Shown here in pieces: positions 38,980 to 47,642 of a stretch of 64,000 nucleotides of DNA. The DNA comes from Nocardioides mangrovi. Lineage in GTDB: Bacteria; Actinomycetota; Actinomycetes; Propionibacteriales; Nocardioidaceae. The position numbers and the translations under genes were made by a program. The notes beneath the pieces were generated by a model. The model was given only the letters and a program-made list of their open reading frames with translations, was not told where the DNA came from and ran no database searches. Location: assembly GCF_020073815.1 (NCBI RefSeq), contig NZ_JAIQZJ010000006.1, forward strand, positions 186,001 through 250,000. The letters are read 5' to 3'. The stretch's first letter is position 1; the number at the start of each line of letters is the position of its first letter.

Positions 38980-40342
38980 CCGTCATCTGACCGTCGTGCC
39001 GGCAGGGCACGCCGGTCGGGTCGCCGACGGCGTGGTGGGAGCCGTCGTGGCAGAGACGCAGCTCCCCGCCCGCGGCGATCACCAGCTGCTCGACGATCGC
39101 CAGGCCGAGCCCGGCACCGGGCCGGGCGCGGGCCTCGGCGGCGCGGGCGAAGCGGTGGGTGGCCTGGGCGAGGAGGTCGGGCGTCATGCCCGGGCCGGCG
39201 TCGGCCACGACCAGGAGCGTGTGACCCGGCGCGCCGTCGACCCGCACCCGGATCGGCGGCGCGCCGTGCAGCCGCGCGTTGGCGAGCAGGTTGGTGACCA
39301 CCCGGTCGAGCGCGTGCGGGCCGATCGCGGTCGCCGGGCCGGCCGTCGTCTCGACCGCCACATCGGCCGCGTGCTCGGGCTCCGCAAGTCGCCACCGCTC
39401 GACGGCCGAGCGGACCACCGACGCGGCGTCACACTCGCCTGGCTCCTGGGCGTGCCGGTCGAGGGTCAGCAGCTGCTCGGCCAGGTCGGCCAGGCGCTCG
39501 ACGTCGACGGCCAGCTCGTCGAGGACCCGCTCGTGCTCGGCCAGCGTGCGGGTCCGCCGGCGCGCGAGCTGGATGCGCGAGCGGAGGAGGGTCAGCGGCG
39601 TCCGCAGCTCGTGGCTCGCGTCGGTCACGAAGCGGCGCTCCCGCTCCAGGGACTCCTCGAGCGCGGCCAGCATGTCGTTGAGCGTGTGCCCGAGACGGGT
39701 GACCTCGTCGTCGCGCCCGGAGGGTACGTCGAGGCGCAGGTCAGCCGCGCCCGCCGCGACCTCCTCGGCCCGGCGCCGGTAGCGCTCGACGGGTGCGAGC
39801 GCCGCCCGCGCCAGGGCGTAGCCGACGAGGGAGGCGATCACCAGCGCCGTCACGCCGGCGGCGGTGAGCTGGGCCAGCAGCTCGCGGAGCGCCTCGTCGC
39901 GGTGGTCGCGGCGTACCCCGACCACGAGGTGCGCCCCCGACGGATCGTCGAGCGCGGTGACCCGGAGCCGGTACGGCGCGCCCGAGATCGGCAGCATGGT
40001 GCCCACGTCCACGGTCCGGGTCGGGTCGGTCCCGGTGAGCCGGCTCGCCGGCAGCATCGGTCGGACGGGTGCGGCGCCGCCGTGGGCGAGCACGTCGCCG
40101 TCGGCGCCGATGACCTGCCAGGCCGTGCTGGTCGCGTCGGCCTGCGCGGTCTCGTCCACCGCGCCGTCCGGGCCGACCAGCGGGACGATCGTCGACGTCG
40201 CCTGCGCGAGCTCGGTGTCGAGCCCCCGGTCGAGCGCGTACTCGACGCGCCAGTAGACGAACGCGCCGGCCGCGGCCAGCAGCACCAGCATGGCGACCGA
40301 GAAGCCGGCGACCAGGCGGACCCGCAGCGGCAGCCGCCTCAC
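38945..40342 (-). CDS. Sensor histidine kinase
   Basis: Membrane sensor kinase, 465 residues. Two membrane segments (about 8-28, LVAGFSVAMLVLLAAAGAFV, and 155-178) flank an extracytoplasmic sensor of about 125 residues. A HAMP-like linker follows (ALAPVERYRRRAEEVAAGAA), then the dimerisation/phospho-acceptor box FVTDASHELRTPLTLLRSRI (about 240-259) and an ATPase domain with LLANARLHG (N box), DAGPGMTPD (G1) and GAGLGLAIVEQL (G2). GTG 40342 overlaps the response-regulator stop (GTGA). The pair is divergent from an ABC exporter, suggesting that it senses an envelope or antibiotic signal and controls export; the ligand is unknown. The 3' end overlaps the GNAT gene by 35 bases. Confidence 0.9.
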   Translation of the reverse strand: MRRLPLRVRLVAGFSVAMLVLLAAAGAFVYWRVEYALDRGLDTELAQATSTIVPLVGPDGAVDETAQADATSTAWQVIGADGDVLAHGGAAPVRPMLPASRLTGTDPTRTVDVGTMLPISGAPYRLRVTALDDPSGAHLVVGVRRDHRDEALRELLAQLTAAGVTALVIASLVGYALARAALAPVERYRRRAEEVAAGAADLRLDVPSGRDDEVTRLGHTLNDMLAALEESLERERRFVTDASHELRTPLTLLRSRIQLARRRTRTLAEHERVLDELAVDVERLADLAEQLLTLDRHAQEPGECDAASVVRSAVERWRLAEPEHAADVAVETTAGPATAIGPHALDRVVTNLLANARLHGAPPIRVRVDGAPGHTLLVVADAGPGMTPDLLAQATHRFARAAEARARPGAGLGLAIVEQLVIAAGGELRLCHDGSHHAVGDPTGVPCRHDGQMTVTVVLPTAGSR

Positions 40343-41022
40343 CGCTCGGGCCCGTCGACCCGGTAGCCGGCGCCGCGCAGGGTGGTGATGGTGGAGGTGC
40401 CGAAGGGCCGGTCGATCTTGCCGCGGATCGAGGCGAGGTAGACGTCGATGACGTTGCTGCGCAGGTCGGTCTCGCCGTCCCAGACCTCGTCGAGGATCTG
40501 GAAGCGAGACACGACCCTGCCGGCACGTGACACCAGCAGGTGGAGGACGTCGAACTCCCGCGCGGACAGCTCGATCTCCGTCGAGCCGCGCCGGACCCGC
40601 CGGGCACCGGCGTCGACGACGAGGTCGCCGACCTCGACGACCGCCTGCTCGTCGTACGTCGACCGCCGGCGCAGGGCCCGCAGGCGGGCGAGCAGCTCGT
40701 CGAGGTCGAAGGGCTTGGGCAGGTAGTCGTCCGCGCCGGCGTCGAGACCGCTGATCCGGTCGCGGACGTCGCCGCGCGCGGTGAGCATGAGCACCGGGGT
40801 GGTGACGCCGAGGTCGCGCAGCCGTCGGCAGACCGTGACCCCGTCGAGCTCGGGCAGCATCCAGTCGAGCAGCAGGACGTCGTAGGGGAGGCCGTCGGGC
40901 AGCGAGCGCCCGTACGCCGCGCGGCCGTCGTGGACGACCTCGACCTCCCAGCCGGCCTCGGTCAGCGACTGGTCGAGGAGCTCGGCCAGGCGCTGGTCGT
41001 CCTCGGCCACCAGGATCCGCAC
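40339..41022 (-). CDS. OmpR-family response regulator
   Basis: Two-component response regulator, 227 residues. Receiver: acidic pair in VAEDDQ, phospho-acceptor Asp53 in LLLDWMLPELDG, Thr in MLTARGD and Lys in LPKPFDLDE. The C-terminal winged helix (about 125-225) shows ELSAREFDVLHLLVSRAGRV and the end segment RGAGYRVDGPER. GTG 41022 follows GGAGG and gives the canonical VRILVAEDD start; the longer in-frame ATG at 41055 is not needed. It is coupled to the histidine kinase downstream. Direct repeats at 41051-41068 just upstream may be its binding site. Confidence 0.92.
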   Translation of the reverse strand: MRILVAEDDQRLAELLDQSLTEAGWEVEVVHDGRAAYGRSLPDGLPYDVLLLDWMLPELDGVTVCRRLRDLGVTTPVLMLTARGDVRDRISGLDAGADDYLPKPFDLDELLARLRALRRRSTYDEQAVVEVGDLVVDAGARRVRRGSTEIELSAREFDVLHLLVSRAGRVVSRFQILDEVWDGETDLRSNVIDVYLASIRGKIDRPFGTSTITTLRGAGYRVDGPER

Positions 41023-41050
41023 GCCTCCACCCTCCCACCCGGTCGGTGAC

Positions 41051-41068
41051 TTCATCGTCCCTTCATCG
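41051..41068. promoter_or_regulatory. Direct repeat, probable response-regulator binding site
   Basis: TTCATCG at 41051-41057 is repeated at 41062-41068, start to start 11 bases, one helical turn, as usual for OmpR-type regulators. It lies between the divergent response regulator (start 41022) and ABC ATPase (start 41091; TACGGT at 41078-41083), so it could regulate both. Confidence 0.45.
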
Positions 41069-41090
41069 AGGGCTTCGTACGGTCCCGCCC

Positions 41091-42026
41091 ATGGATGACC
41101 AACTCGCAGTCGACGCCGTCGACGTGGTGAAGGCCTTCGGGTCGATCCGCGCCGTCGACGAGATCACCATCAAGGTCGCGCCGGGCGAGGTCTACGGCGT
41201 GCTCGGCCCCAACGGCGCCGGCAAGACGACCTTCCTCCGGATGCTGCTCGGCCTGATCCGGCCGGACTCCGGCACCGTCCGCGTCTTCGGCCGGACCTGG
41301 GCGCACGACGGCATCGCCACCCTCGACGGGGTCGCCGGCTTCATCGAGAGCCCCGCCTTCTACCCCTACCTGACCGGACGCCAGAACCTCGAGGGCCTCG
41401 GACTCCTCGACGGCGGTGCCCGCAGCGGACGGCTCGACGAGATCCTGGAGGTCGTCGACCTCGCCGGGCGCGCGGACGACCGGGTCCGCGGCTACTCCTA
41501 CGGGATGCGGCAGCGCCTCGGCGTGGCCGCGAGCCTGATCCGCGAGCCGCGGCTGCTGGTGCTCGACGAGCCGGCCAACGGCCTCGACCCGGCCGGCATC
41601 CGCGACATGCGCGCGCTGGTGAAGCGGCTGGCCGACAGCGGACTGACCGTGCTCCTGAGCTCGCACCACATGGACGAGGTCGAGGAGATCTGCGACAACG
41701 TCACGATCATGCGGCGCGGCGAGGTCGCCTTCCACGGCGCCATCGCCGAGCTGCGGGCGCAGGCACCGGATCCGGGCTACGCGCTCGCGACCACCGACGA
41801 CGCTCGAGCACTCGCGGTCGCGGGTCGGCTGCCGGCGGTCACCGCGACCCGAGCGCCGGACTCGGGTCTCACCGTGACCGGTCCCGAGGACGCGGTGTCG
41901 TCGTACGTCGCCGACCTGGTGCGCGACGGGATCCGGCTGCGCGCCTTCACCCCCACCCGCACGCCGCTCGAGCAGCTCTTCTTCATGCTCACCGACACCG
42001 GCGTCCGCAACGAGGAGGTCGCCTGA
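41091..42026 (+). CDS. ABC transporter ATP-binding protein
   Basis: Cytoplasmic ATPase of an export-type ABC system, 311 residues. Walker A is GPNGAGKTT (about 41-49), the signature is YSYGMRQRLGVAASL (about 137-151), Walker B is LLVLDEPANGLDPAG (about 157-171) and the switch His lies in LLSSHHMDEVEEI. The C-terminal extension (about 215-305) is typical of BcrA/DrrA-like drug exporters. The ATG is 7 bases after TACGGT with no Shine-Dalgarno, so the transcript is probably leaderless. Its TGA overlaps the permease ATG. It faces a two-component system, as in antimicrobial-peptide detoxification modules. Confidence 0.92.
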   Translation: MDDQLAVDAVDVVKAFGSIRAVDEITIKVAPGEVYGVLGPNGAGKTTFLRMLLGLIRPDSGTVRVFGRTWAHDGIATLDGVAGFIESPAFYPYLTGRQNLEGLGLLDGGARSGRLDEILEVVDLAGRADDRVRGYSYGMRQRLGVAASLIREPRLLVLDEPANGLDPAGIRDMRALVKRLADSGLTVLLSSHHMDEVEEICDNVTIMRRGEVAFHGAIAELRAQAPDPGYALATTDDARALAVAGRLPAVTATRAPDSGLTVTGPEDAVSSYVADLVRDGIRLRAFTPTRTPLEQLFFMLTDTGVRNEEVA

Positions 42027-42901
42027 TGACCGCCACCGACGTCCTCACCGGTCGCCCGACCCAGGCGGCCCCGGTCCTCGGCAGCAGGCCGGGCCTCGGC
42101 GCCGCCCTGCGCTGGGAGACCCGCAAGCTGCGTGCGCAGCTGCGGACCAAGGCCCTGCTGATCGGCGCCGTCCTCGTCCCGATCGCGGTCGTGGTCATCG
42201 TCCACAGCCAGCCGCGGCCGCCGAAGGACACCCTCTTCGGGCGCTTCGCGACCGACAACGGGTTCGCGATGGCGCTGCTGGTGCTGGGCTTCGCGGCCCA
42301 GTGGGTGCTCCCGCTGCTGACCTCGATCGTGGCCGGCGACATCTTCGCGAGCGAGGACCAGCACGGCACCTGGAAGACGGTGCTGACCCGGTCGACCAGC
42401 AGGTCGACCCTCTTCTGGGGCAAGAGCCTCGTCTCGATCGGCTTCGCGCTGCTGGCCCTCCTCGTGCTGGCCGCTGCGACGATCGCGGCGAGCGTGCTGA
42501 TCGTCGGGCACCAACCGCTGACCGGCCTCTCCGGGCAGACGATCCAGCCCCAGAGTGCCGTGACCCTGGTCGTGGCGAGCTGGGCCTGCATGGCGCTGCC
42601 GATGATCGGCTTCACGTGCCTGGCCATCCTCTTCTCGGTCTGGTCGCGCAACGTCGCCGTCGGCATCGCGGCCCCGGTCGTCATCGGGCTGGTCATGCAG
42701 CTGGTCGGCGCCCTGGGGGGCATCGAGTCGCTCCGGCCCTACCTGCTCACCACCCCGTTCGAGGCCTGGCACGGCCTGCTCGCGGAGCCGCGCTTCACGG
42801 GCCCGCTGCTGGACGGGGTCATCACCAGCGCCGGATGGAGTGTCGTCTGCCTGGTGGCGGCCTACCTCGTCCTGCGCCGTCGCGACATCACCGGAGGTTG
42901 A
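42026..42901 (+). CDS. ABC-2 type transporter permease
   Basis: Membrane subunit of the exporter, 291 residues, with about six hydrophobic segments, among them LLIGAVLVPIAVVVIVH (about 48-64), FAMALLVLGFAAQWVLPLL (about 82-100), ALLALLVLAAATIAASVLI (about 143-161) and VVCLVAAYLVLRRRDI near the end. The ASEDQHGTWKTVLTRSTSRS segment (about 112-131) is the conserved cytoplasmic coupling region of ABC-2 permeases. Start and stop overlap or nearly touch its neighbours (ATGA with the ATPase; the next gene begins 2 bases later), so the three genes are one operon. Confidence 0.88.
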   Translation: MTATDVLTGRPTQAAPVLGSRPGLGAALRWETRKLRAQLRTKALLIGAVLVPIAVVVIVHSQPRPPKDTLFGRFATDNGFAMALLVLGFAAQWVLPLLTSIVAGDIFASEDQHGTWKTVLTRSTSRSTLFWGKSLVSIGFALLALLVLAAATIAASVLIVGHQPLTGLSGQTIQPQSAVTLVVASWACMALPMIGFTCLAILFSVWSRNVAVGIAAPVVIGLVMQLVGALGGIESLRPYLLTTPFEAWHGLLAEPRFTGPLLDGVITSAGWSVVCLVAAYLVLRRRDITGG

Positions 42902-42903
42902 TC

Positions 42904-43686
42904 ATGCGTCGTTTCATCATCAGCGTCATCGCGGCCCTCGCGGTCGTCCTCGCCGTCAGCGGCGCCGTCCTCGCCGGCACTGGCGGGGGCAGCTCGGTCA
43001 CCGAGGCGCGCCTCGAGCGAGCCCTGCCGACCGAGTTCGCGAACCTCTACAGCCAGCAGGCCAAGCTGCTCGGCCACCGGGGCGTCACGCCCGCATCGCT
43101 CCACGCGAAGGCCATGTGCGACAAGGGCGGCGCCGTCGAGGACAACGTCGGCCCCGGCAGCAACTGGAACTGCCTGGTCAGCTGGACCGACCCGAACAAC
43201 CCGATGCCGCCCGAGGGGTACGGCAAGTTCGAGCTCGACGTGCACAGCAACGGCTGCTTCACCGCGGGCGGACCGAGCAAGCTCGTCGGCTTCCAGACGA
43301 TCACCGACACCCGTGGTCGCGAGGTGGCCAACCCGGTCTACGAGTTCGACGGCTGCTTCGACCCGAACGGCGACAACACGCCGACCGGGGTCCGCTTCCC
43401 CTCGGTCCTCAACGTCACGACGACCGCACTGCGACCCGATGCGGACAACCGGGTCGGCCTGCAGCTCAGCTGCGGCACCGGCGCCACCGGCTGCCAGGGC
43501 ACGGTCACCGCGACCGCCGGGGGTACGACGCTCGGCCGGCAGCCGTTCGACCTGCAGGAGGAGCTCACGGGCACGGTCAGCTTCCCGACGCCGGTCCCCG
43601 CCGGAGCCACGGAGGTGACCTTCACGATCCGGACCGACACGGGCGTCGGCCCGACCTCGCCCTCCACCCTGTCGATGCCGGGGTGA
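42904..43686 (+). CDS. Secreted protein of unknown function in the ABC operon
   Basis: Exported protein, 260 residues, not matched to a family. The signal peptide is RRFIISVIAALAVVLAVSGA (residues 2-21) with cleavage after VLAG or nearby. The mature part has six Cys (at MCDKGG, NWNCLVSW, NGCFTAG, DGCFDPN, LSCGTG and GCQGTV), which could form disulfides, and a C-terminal Thr-rich beta region. The ATG at 42904 follows GGAGG. Co-transcription with the exporter and facing two-component system suggests an extracytoplasmic partner, for example a binding or immunity protein; this is inference. Confidence 0.68.
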   Translation: MRRFIISVIAALAVVLAVSGAVLAGTGGGSSVTEARLERALPTEFANLYSQQAKLLGHRGVTPASLHAKAMCDKGGAVEDNVGPGSNWNCLVSWTDPNNPMPPEGYGKFELDVHSNGCFTAGGPSKLVGFQTITDTRGREVANPVYEFDGCFDPNGDNTPTGVRFPSVLNVTTTALRPDADNRVGLQLSCGTGATGCQGTVTATAGGTTLGRQPFDLQEELTGTVSFPTPVPAGATEVTFTIRTDTGVGPTSPSTLSMPG

Positions 43687-43728
43687 GGGGAGCGGTTGGT
43701 CGGCGCCGGGCCGGGGTAGACCCGACGC

Positions 43729-44097
43729 ATGGCTCACTACGACGTCCGGCTGACCGGTGACCCGGACGACTTCATCGCCCACTTCGACCAGGCGATCACC
43801 ACGACGAGCGTCACGGCGTCGCGTGAGCACACCGTCGACCACCGGATCGGGGACGCGCGGATGCTGGTCGGCAACTACGAGCGGTTCAGCGCGATGGGCA
43901 GCAGCCGGGTCAGCCTGAGCATCAGCGTGCTCGCCGTGGGCAGCGAGATGGCGGTCTCGCTGGTGAGCTCCGGCGGCAGCCAGGCCATGTTCCTCAAGCT
44001 CAACACCTTCGGCGAGGAGTCGTTCCTGGAGATGGGGGTGCGGGCGATCACCGGCTACACCCAGGGCCGCACGCACATGGATGGGGACGGCCGCTGA
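43729..44097 (+). CDS. Small conserved protein, DUF6054-like
   Basis: 122 residues, soluble, with an alternating pattern: MAHYDVRLTGDPDDFIAHFD at the N-terminus, RMLVGNYERFSAMGSSRVSL in the middle and a C-terminal Gly/Phe-rich segment (SSGGSQAMFLKLNTFGEESF). This resembles the DUF6054 pattern as I recall it; the function of that family is unknown. The start follows TAGACC by 6 bases. It is between the ABC operon and the convergent ipdC gene and belongs to neither. Confidence 0.55.
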   Translation: MAHYDVRLTGDPDDFIAHFDQAITTTSVTASREHTVDHRIGDARMLVGNYERFSAMGSSRVSLSISVLAVGSEMAVSLVSSGGSQAMFLKLNTFGEESFLEMGVRAITGYTQGRTHMDGDGR

Positions 44098-44118
44098 GGG
44101 CGCCGCCGCCGTGAACGG

Positions 44119-45201
44119 TCAGACGACGTACGACGATGCGCGGCGCAGCTCGTCGACGGCGCGGGTGACGATCCGGTCGACCAGCTCCTCGCAGGTCGGG
44201 AGGTCGTCGATCACGCCGACCACCTGACCGCTCGCGAGGACGCCTGCCGAGGTGTCGCCCTCGACCAGCCCGGCCTTGAGCATCGTCGGGGTGTTGGCGG
44301 CCAGCGCCATCTGGCCGAGCGTGCGACCCTGCGCCTTCTTCATCGCCCGGCCGTCCTTGAGCAGCGCCGCCCACGACATGCCGGAGTCCATCTTGAACTC
44401 CAGCGTGCGGCGCATCGTCGGGCCCATCCGCTTGAGGGCGCTGGTGCCCTCAAGCTCCTCGACCAGGTCGGTGCGCAGCATCCGGTGGGGCATGCCGTCG
44501 ACCTTCGCGGTGACGACGGTGTCGGTCAGCCCGCGCTCGAGGTAGAGCTGCTTGACCGCGTCGGGGACGGCCGAGTCCTGGGTCAGCAGGAAGCGGGTGC
44601 CCATGCCGACCCCGGCGGCGCCGTACGACAGCGCGGCGGCGAGGCCGCGGCCGTCGAAGAAGCCGCCGGCCGCGATGACGGGGATGTCGCTCTGCGCACT
44701 TCTCAGGCCGTCGAGCACGGTGGGCAGCAGCAGTGTCGTGGGGATCGGGCCGGTGTGGCCGCCGCCCTCGCCGCCCTGCACCATCACCGCGTCGGCGCCC
44801 CACGAGGCGACCTTGACGGCGTGCTTCGCTGCGCCGATCGACGGCATCACGACGATGCCGTGCTCCTTGAGCTTCGCGATCAGCTCGGGCTTGGGCGCGA
44901 GCGCGAACGACGCGACCTTGACCCCGTGGTCGATGAGCAGCTGGCAGCGGTCCGGTGCGTCCGCGGCGTCGGCGCGCAGGTTGACGCCGAAGGGCTGGTC
45001 GGTGCGGCCCTTGACCTCGATGATCGCGGCGTCGAGCTCGGCGAAGGACATGGTCGCGCTGGCGAGGATGCCGAGGCCGCCGGCGTTCGCCGTACCGCTG
45101 ACGAGGCGGGGGCCGGAGACCCAGCCCATGCCGGTCTGCACGACCGGATGACGGACCCCGGTGAGCTCGGTGAAGGGGGTCTTGATCAGCTGGTCGATCA
45201 C
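44119..45201 (-). CDS. ipdC: IpdC, FMN-dependent enzyme of the HIP pathway
   Basis: Nitronate-monooxygenase-like FMN TIM-barrel protein, 360 residues. In mycobacteria this enzyme acts on the two-ring CoA ester of steroid rings C/D before ring D hydrolysis. Motifs: VVQTGMGWVSGPRLVSGTAN (about 19-38), VNLRADAADAPDRC, MVQGGEGGGHTGPIPTTLLL (about 142-161), PVIAAGGFFDGRGLAAALSY (about 177-196) and GVGMGTRFLLT. GTG 45201 overlaps the ipdB stop (GTGA). It is last of echA20-ipdA-ipdB-ipdC, in the recalled mycobacterial order. Confidence 0.88.
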   Translation of the reverse strand: MIDQLIKTPFTELTGVRHPVVQTGMGWVSGPRLVSGTANAGGLGILASATMSFAELDAAIIEVKGRTDQPFGVNLRADAADAPDRCQLLIDHGVKVASFALAPKPELIAKLKEHGIVVMPSIGAAKHAVKVASWGADAVMVQGGEGGGHTGPIPTTLLLPTVLDGLRSAQSDIPVIAAGGFFDGRGLAAALSYGAAGVGMGTRFLLTQDSAVPDAVKQLYLERGLTDTVVTAKVDGMPHRMLRTDLVEELEGTSALKRMGPTMRRTLEFKMDSGMSWAALLKDGRAMKKAQGRTLGQMALAANTPTMLKAGLVEGDTSAGVLASGQVVGVIDDLPTCEELVDRIVTRAVDELRRASSYVV

Positions 45202-45962
45202 GGCTGTGCCTCTTCCTGGGGGACCTCCTTGAAGCGCAGGCCCTTCGGGTCGAGGACCTCCTTGATGAGGACCTGCTCCTCCGTCGTGGGCTCGCGCGTG
45301 GTCGGTACGTCGGCGGGGACATCGAGCTCGAAGCCGGTCGCCTCGCGCACCTCGTCGACGCTGACCCCCGGGTGGACGCTCAGGAGGCGGAGGGTGTCGC
45401 CGGCACCGGTCACGTCGAAGACCGCGAGGTTGCTGACGATCCGGTGGATGTCGTTGTAGCGCGCGGCCGCGGGGCCCGCCTCCTTGGCGAGCTTCGGGCC
45501 GACGCCGGAGACGATGTCGACCCGCTCGACGAAGACGCGGGGCGAGTGCTTCGGCACCCAGTAGGACGTGCGGTTGTTGACGGTGTTGCCTGGCGCCCCG
45601 CGGCTGCCGAGCAGCTGCCGCTTGGGCTGCGCCCAGTCGCCGATGGCGGAGATGTTCTGGTTGCCGTGCCGGTCGACCTGGGTGGCGCCCATCATCACGT
45701 GCCGCTTGCCGTAGGCGACGACGTCGAAGACCTTGCGGAAGGGGATCCAGCCCTCGACCACGTCGCCCTTCGCGAAGAGCGGCGGCACCCCGGCGAGGAA
45801 GAGGGACTCGCCGTCGGAGATGACCAGGTCGGGGTTGCTGGTGAGCTTGGCGAGGCGGACGCCGAGCATCGGCAGCAGGCCCATGGGGCTGGCGAAGATC
45901 TCGCCGTCGTCCTGGAAGGCGTCCGCGATGGCCGCGGCGCACACATCGGCGCGCGTGCTCAT
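45198..45962 (-). CDS. ipdB: IpdB, beta subunit of the ring-cleaving CoA hydrolase
   Basis: Beta subunit of the class I CoA-transferase-like hydrolase IpdAB that opens the last steroid ring (COCHEA-CoA hydrolysis), 254 residues. SPMGLLPMLGVRLAKLTSNP (about 33-52), DLVISDGESLFLAG and AYGKRHVMMGATQVDRHGNQ (about 97-116) are the conserved beta-subunit parts. It forms a heterotetramer with IpdA in characterised systems. The ATG overlaps the ipdA stop (ATGA), and its own stop overlaps ipdC. Confidence 0.9.
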   Translation of the reverse strand: MSTRADVCAAAIADAFQDDGEIFASPMGLLPMLGVRLAKLTSNPDLVISDGESLFLAGVPPLFAKGDVVEGWIPFRKVFDVVAYGKRHVMMGATQVDRHGNQNISAIGDWAQPKRQLLGSRGAPGNTVNNRTSYWVPKHSPRVFVERVDIVSGVGPKLAKEAGPAAARYNDIHRIVSNLAVFDVTGAGDTLRLLSVHPGVSVDEVREATGFELDVPADVPTTREPTTEEQVLIKEVLDPKGLRFKEVPQEEAQP

Positions 45963-46840
45963 GCCTGCTCCTCCCGGAACGCGGCGACCGCGGCCTGGTA
46001 GGCCGCCTCGTCGCCCTCGAGGAACCGGGCGCTGAACGCGGCCCAGCCCTCGTCGCCGCCGGACGCCGCAGCGGCGTACGCCCGCTGGAACTTCTCGTCG
46101 CGCTCGTAGTCGGGCGTGCAGGTCGTGAAGTGCGCGCCGTTGGGCGTCTCGACGACGCCGCTGACCATCATCCGGCTCAGGAGCAGCCGCTGCACGGGGG
46201 TGTCGACGGTGAGGCCGGCGGTGTCGGTGACCTGCTCGACGCTGACGTAGGCACGGTCGGCGGCCATGCAGAAGAGATCGTCGAAGTAGGGGTCCGGGCC
46301 GAGGTACGTCGCGTTGCCGTGCTGGTCGGCGCGGTTGAGGTGGACGAGCGCCACGTCGAGGTGCAGCGCCGGGACGGCGACGAGCTCCTCCTGGTCGTCG
46401 TACGGGCTGGTGACGGTCTTGATCCACGGCTGGTTGACCAGCACGTCGGAGCCGAGACCGGCGCGCATCGGCAGGAAGGGCAGCCGCTGGGCGGCGGCGC
46501 GCAGGCCGGTCTGGAACATGCCCTCGTCGAGCTCGACCAGCTCGGGGATGGTGCCCTCCTGGCGGGCCTTCTGGAAGTTGGGCTCGAGCGGCACGGAGTC
46601 GAGGGAGACGAACGCGTAGACCAGCTTCTTGATCTTGCCGGCCCGGGCGAGCAGGCCGACGTCGGCGCCGCCCCAGCTGACGATGGTGAGGTCCTCCAGG
46701 TCGCTGCGGAGGATGGCGCGGACCAGCGCCATCGGCTTGCGCCGCGGGCCCCAGCCGCCGATGCCGATGGTCATGCCGTCCTTCAGCTCGGCGATGACCT
46801 CGTCGATGCTCATCCGCTTGTCGCGGGGTCCCTTGGTCAT
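45959..46840 (-). CDS. ipdA: IpdA, alpha subunit of the ring-cleaving CoA hydrolase
   Basis: Alpha subunit of the IpdAB hydrolase, CoA-transferase fold, 293 residues. The N-terminal RMSIDEVIAELKDGMTIGIG leads into GGWGPRRKPMALVRAI (the G-rich CoA-binding turn, about 28-43), then LVYAFVSLDSVPLEPNFQKA and LVHLNRADQHGNATYLGPDP (about 195-214). ATG 46840 overlaps the echA20 stop; an internal ATG ten codons later (MSIDEV) would also fit the fold. Regulated with its neighbours from the KstR2-type promoter in front of echA20. Confidence 0.9.
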   Translation of the reverse strand: MTKGPRDKRMSIDEVIAELKDGMTIGIGGWGPRRKPMALVRAILRSDLEDLTIVSWGGADVGLLARAGKIKKLVYAFVSLDSVPLEPNFQKARQEGTIPELVELDEGMFQTGLRAAAQRLPFLPMRAGLGSDVLVNQPWIKTVTSPYDDQEELVAVPALHLDVALVHLNRADQHGNATYLGPDPYFDDLFCMAADRAYVSVEQVTDTAGLTVDTPVQRLLLSRMMVSGVVETPNGAHFTTCTPDYERDEKFQRAYAAAASGGDEGWAAFSARFLEGDEAAYQAAVAAFREEQA

Positions 46841-47592
46841 CGCTTGCTCTTCTCCGTTCCCGCGAAGTCGTCGCGCAGCTCGTCGCTGACGCCCAGCAGG
46901 TTGAGCTCGAACGTGAAGCCCTGCTCGAAGCGGTAGCTCTTGTTGACGTCGATCGGGTCGATCCCGTTGAGGCACTCCTTGGCCGCGCGGATCACCCGGG
47001 TGTCGTGGGCGGCGATCTCGCCGGCCACCTTCAGCGCGGCGTCGTCGAGCTGGTCGCGCGGGACCACCTCGAGCACGCTGCCGAACTGGACGAGGTCGGC
47101 CGCCTTGATCGTCCGGGCGGTGAAGTAGAGGGTGCGCATCATGTGCGGCGGCACGAGGCGGGCCATGTGGGTGGCCGCGCCGAGCGCGCCCTGCTTGACC
47201 TCCGGTACGCCGAAGAACGCGTCGTCGCTGGCGACGATGCAGTCCGCGTTGCCGACCAGGCCGACACCGCCGCCGAGGCAGAAGCCGTTGACCGCGGCCA
47301 CGACCGGGACGGCGCACTCGTAGACCGCCTTGAAGGCGGCGAAGCACCCCTTGTTGGCGCCGATCAGGGCGTCGAACCCCTCGGTGTGCTGCATCTCCTT
47401 GATGTCGACGCCGGCGTTGAAGCCGCGACCCTCGGCCCGGAGCACCACGACCTTGGTGTCGAGGTCGGCCGCCGCCTCGTCGAGGGCCGACGCGACGTCG
47501 TACCACCCCTGGACGGTGAGGGCGTTGACGGGTGGGTTGGCCATCGTCACCACCCGAATCCCGTCGGGGCGGAGCTCGGACGTGATCGGCAC
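46837..47592 (-). CDS. echA20: EchA20, ring D hydrolase of the crotonase family
   Basis: Crotonase-fold hydrolase that opens steroid ring D of the two-ring CoA intermediate, 251 residues. GTG 47592 lies after GGAGGAGAT. Conserved parts: VNALTVQGWYDVASALDEAA, GRGFNAGVDIKEMQ (first oxyanion NH, about 58-71) and VNGFCLGGGVGLVGNADCIV (second oxyanion region, about 103-122), then PEVKQGALGAATHMARLVPP. It opens the operon echA20-ipdA-ipdB-ipdC, divergent from two SDR genes around a KstR2 operator at 47614-47631. Confidence 0.9.
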   Translation of the reverse strand: MPITSELRPDGIRVVTMANPPVNALTVQGWYDVASALDEAAADLDTKVVVLRAEGRGFNAGVDIKEMQHTEGFDALIGANKGCFAAFKAVYECAVPVVAAVNGFCLGGGVGLVGNADCIVASDDAFFGVPEVKQGALGAATHMARLVPPHMMRTLYFTARTIKAADLVQFGSVLEVVPRDQLDDAALKVAGEIAAHDTRVIRAAKECLNGIDPIDVNKSYRFEQGFTFELNLLGVSDELRDDFAGTEKSKR

Positions 47593-47613
47593 ATCTCCTC
47601 CTAGCAAGAGCCA

Positions 47614-47631
47614 ACCAAGCAAGTGCTTGGT
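47614..47631. promoter_or_regulatory. KstR2 operator between echA20 and the SDR pair
   Basis: ACCAAGCAAGTGCTTGGT, identical to the operator at 23165-23182; the identity extends to 28 bases (47613-47640 with 23164-23191). TAGGGT at 47631-47636 is 6 bases before the ATG of the plus-strand SDR (47643), so the operator overlaps a leaderless promoter; the other side serves echA20. Confidence 0.88.
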
Positions 47632-47642
47632 AGGGTAGCAGC

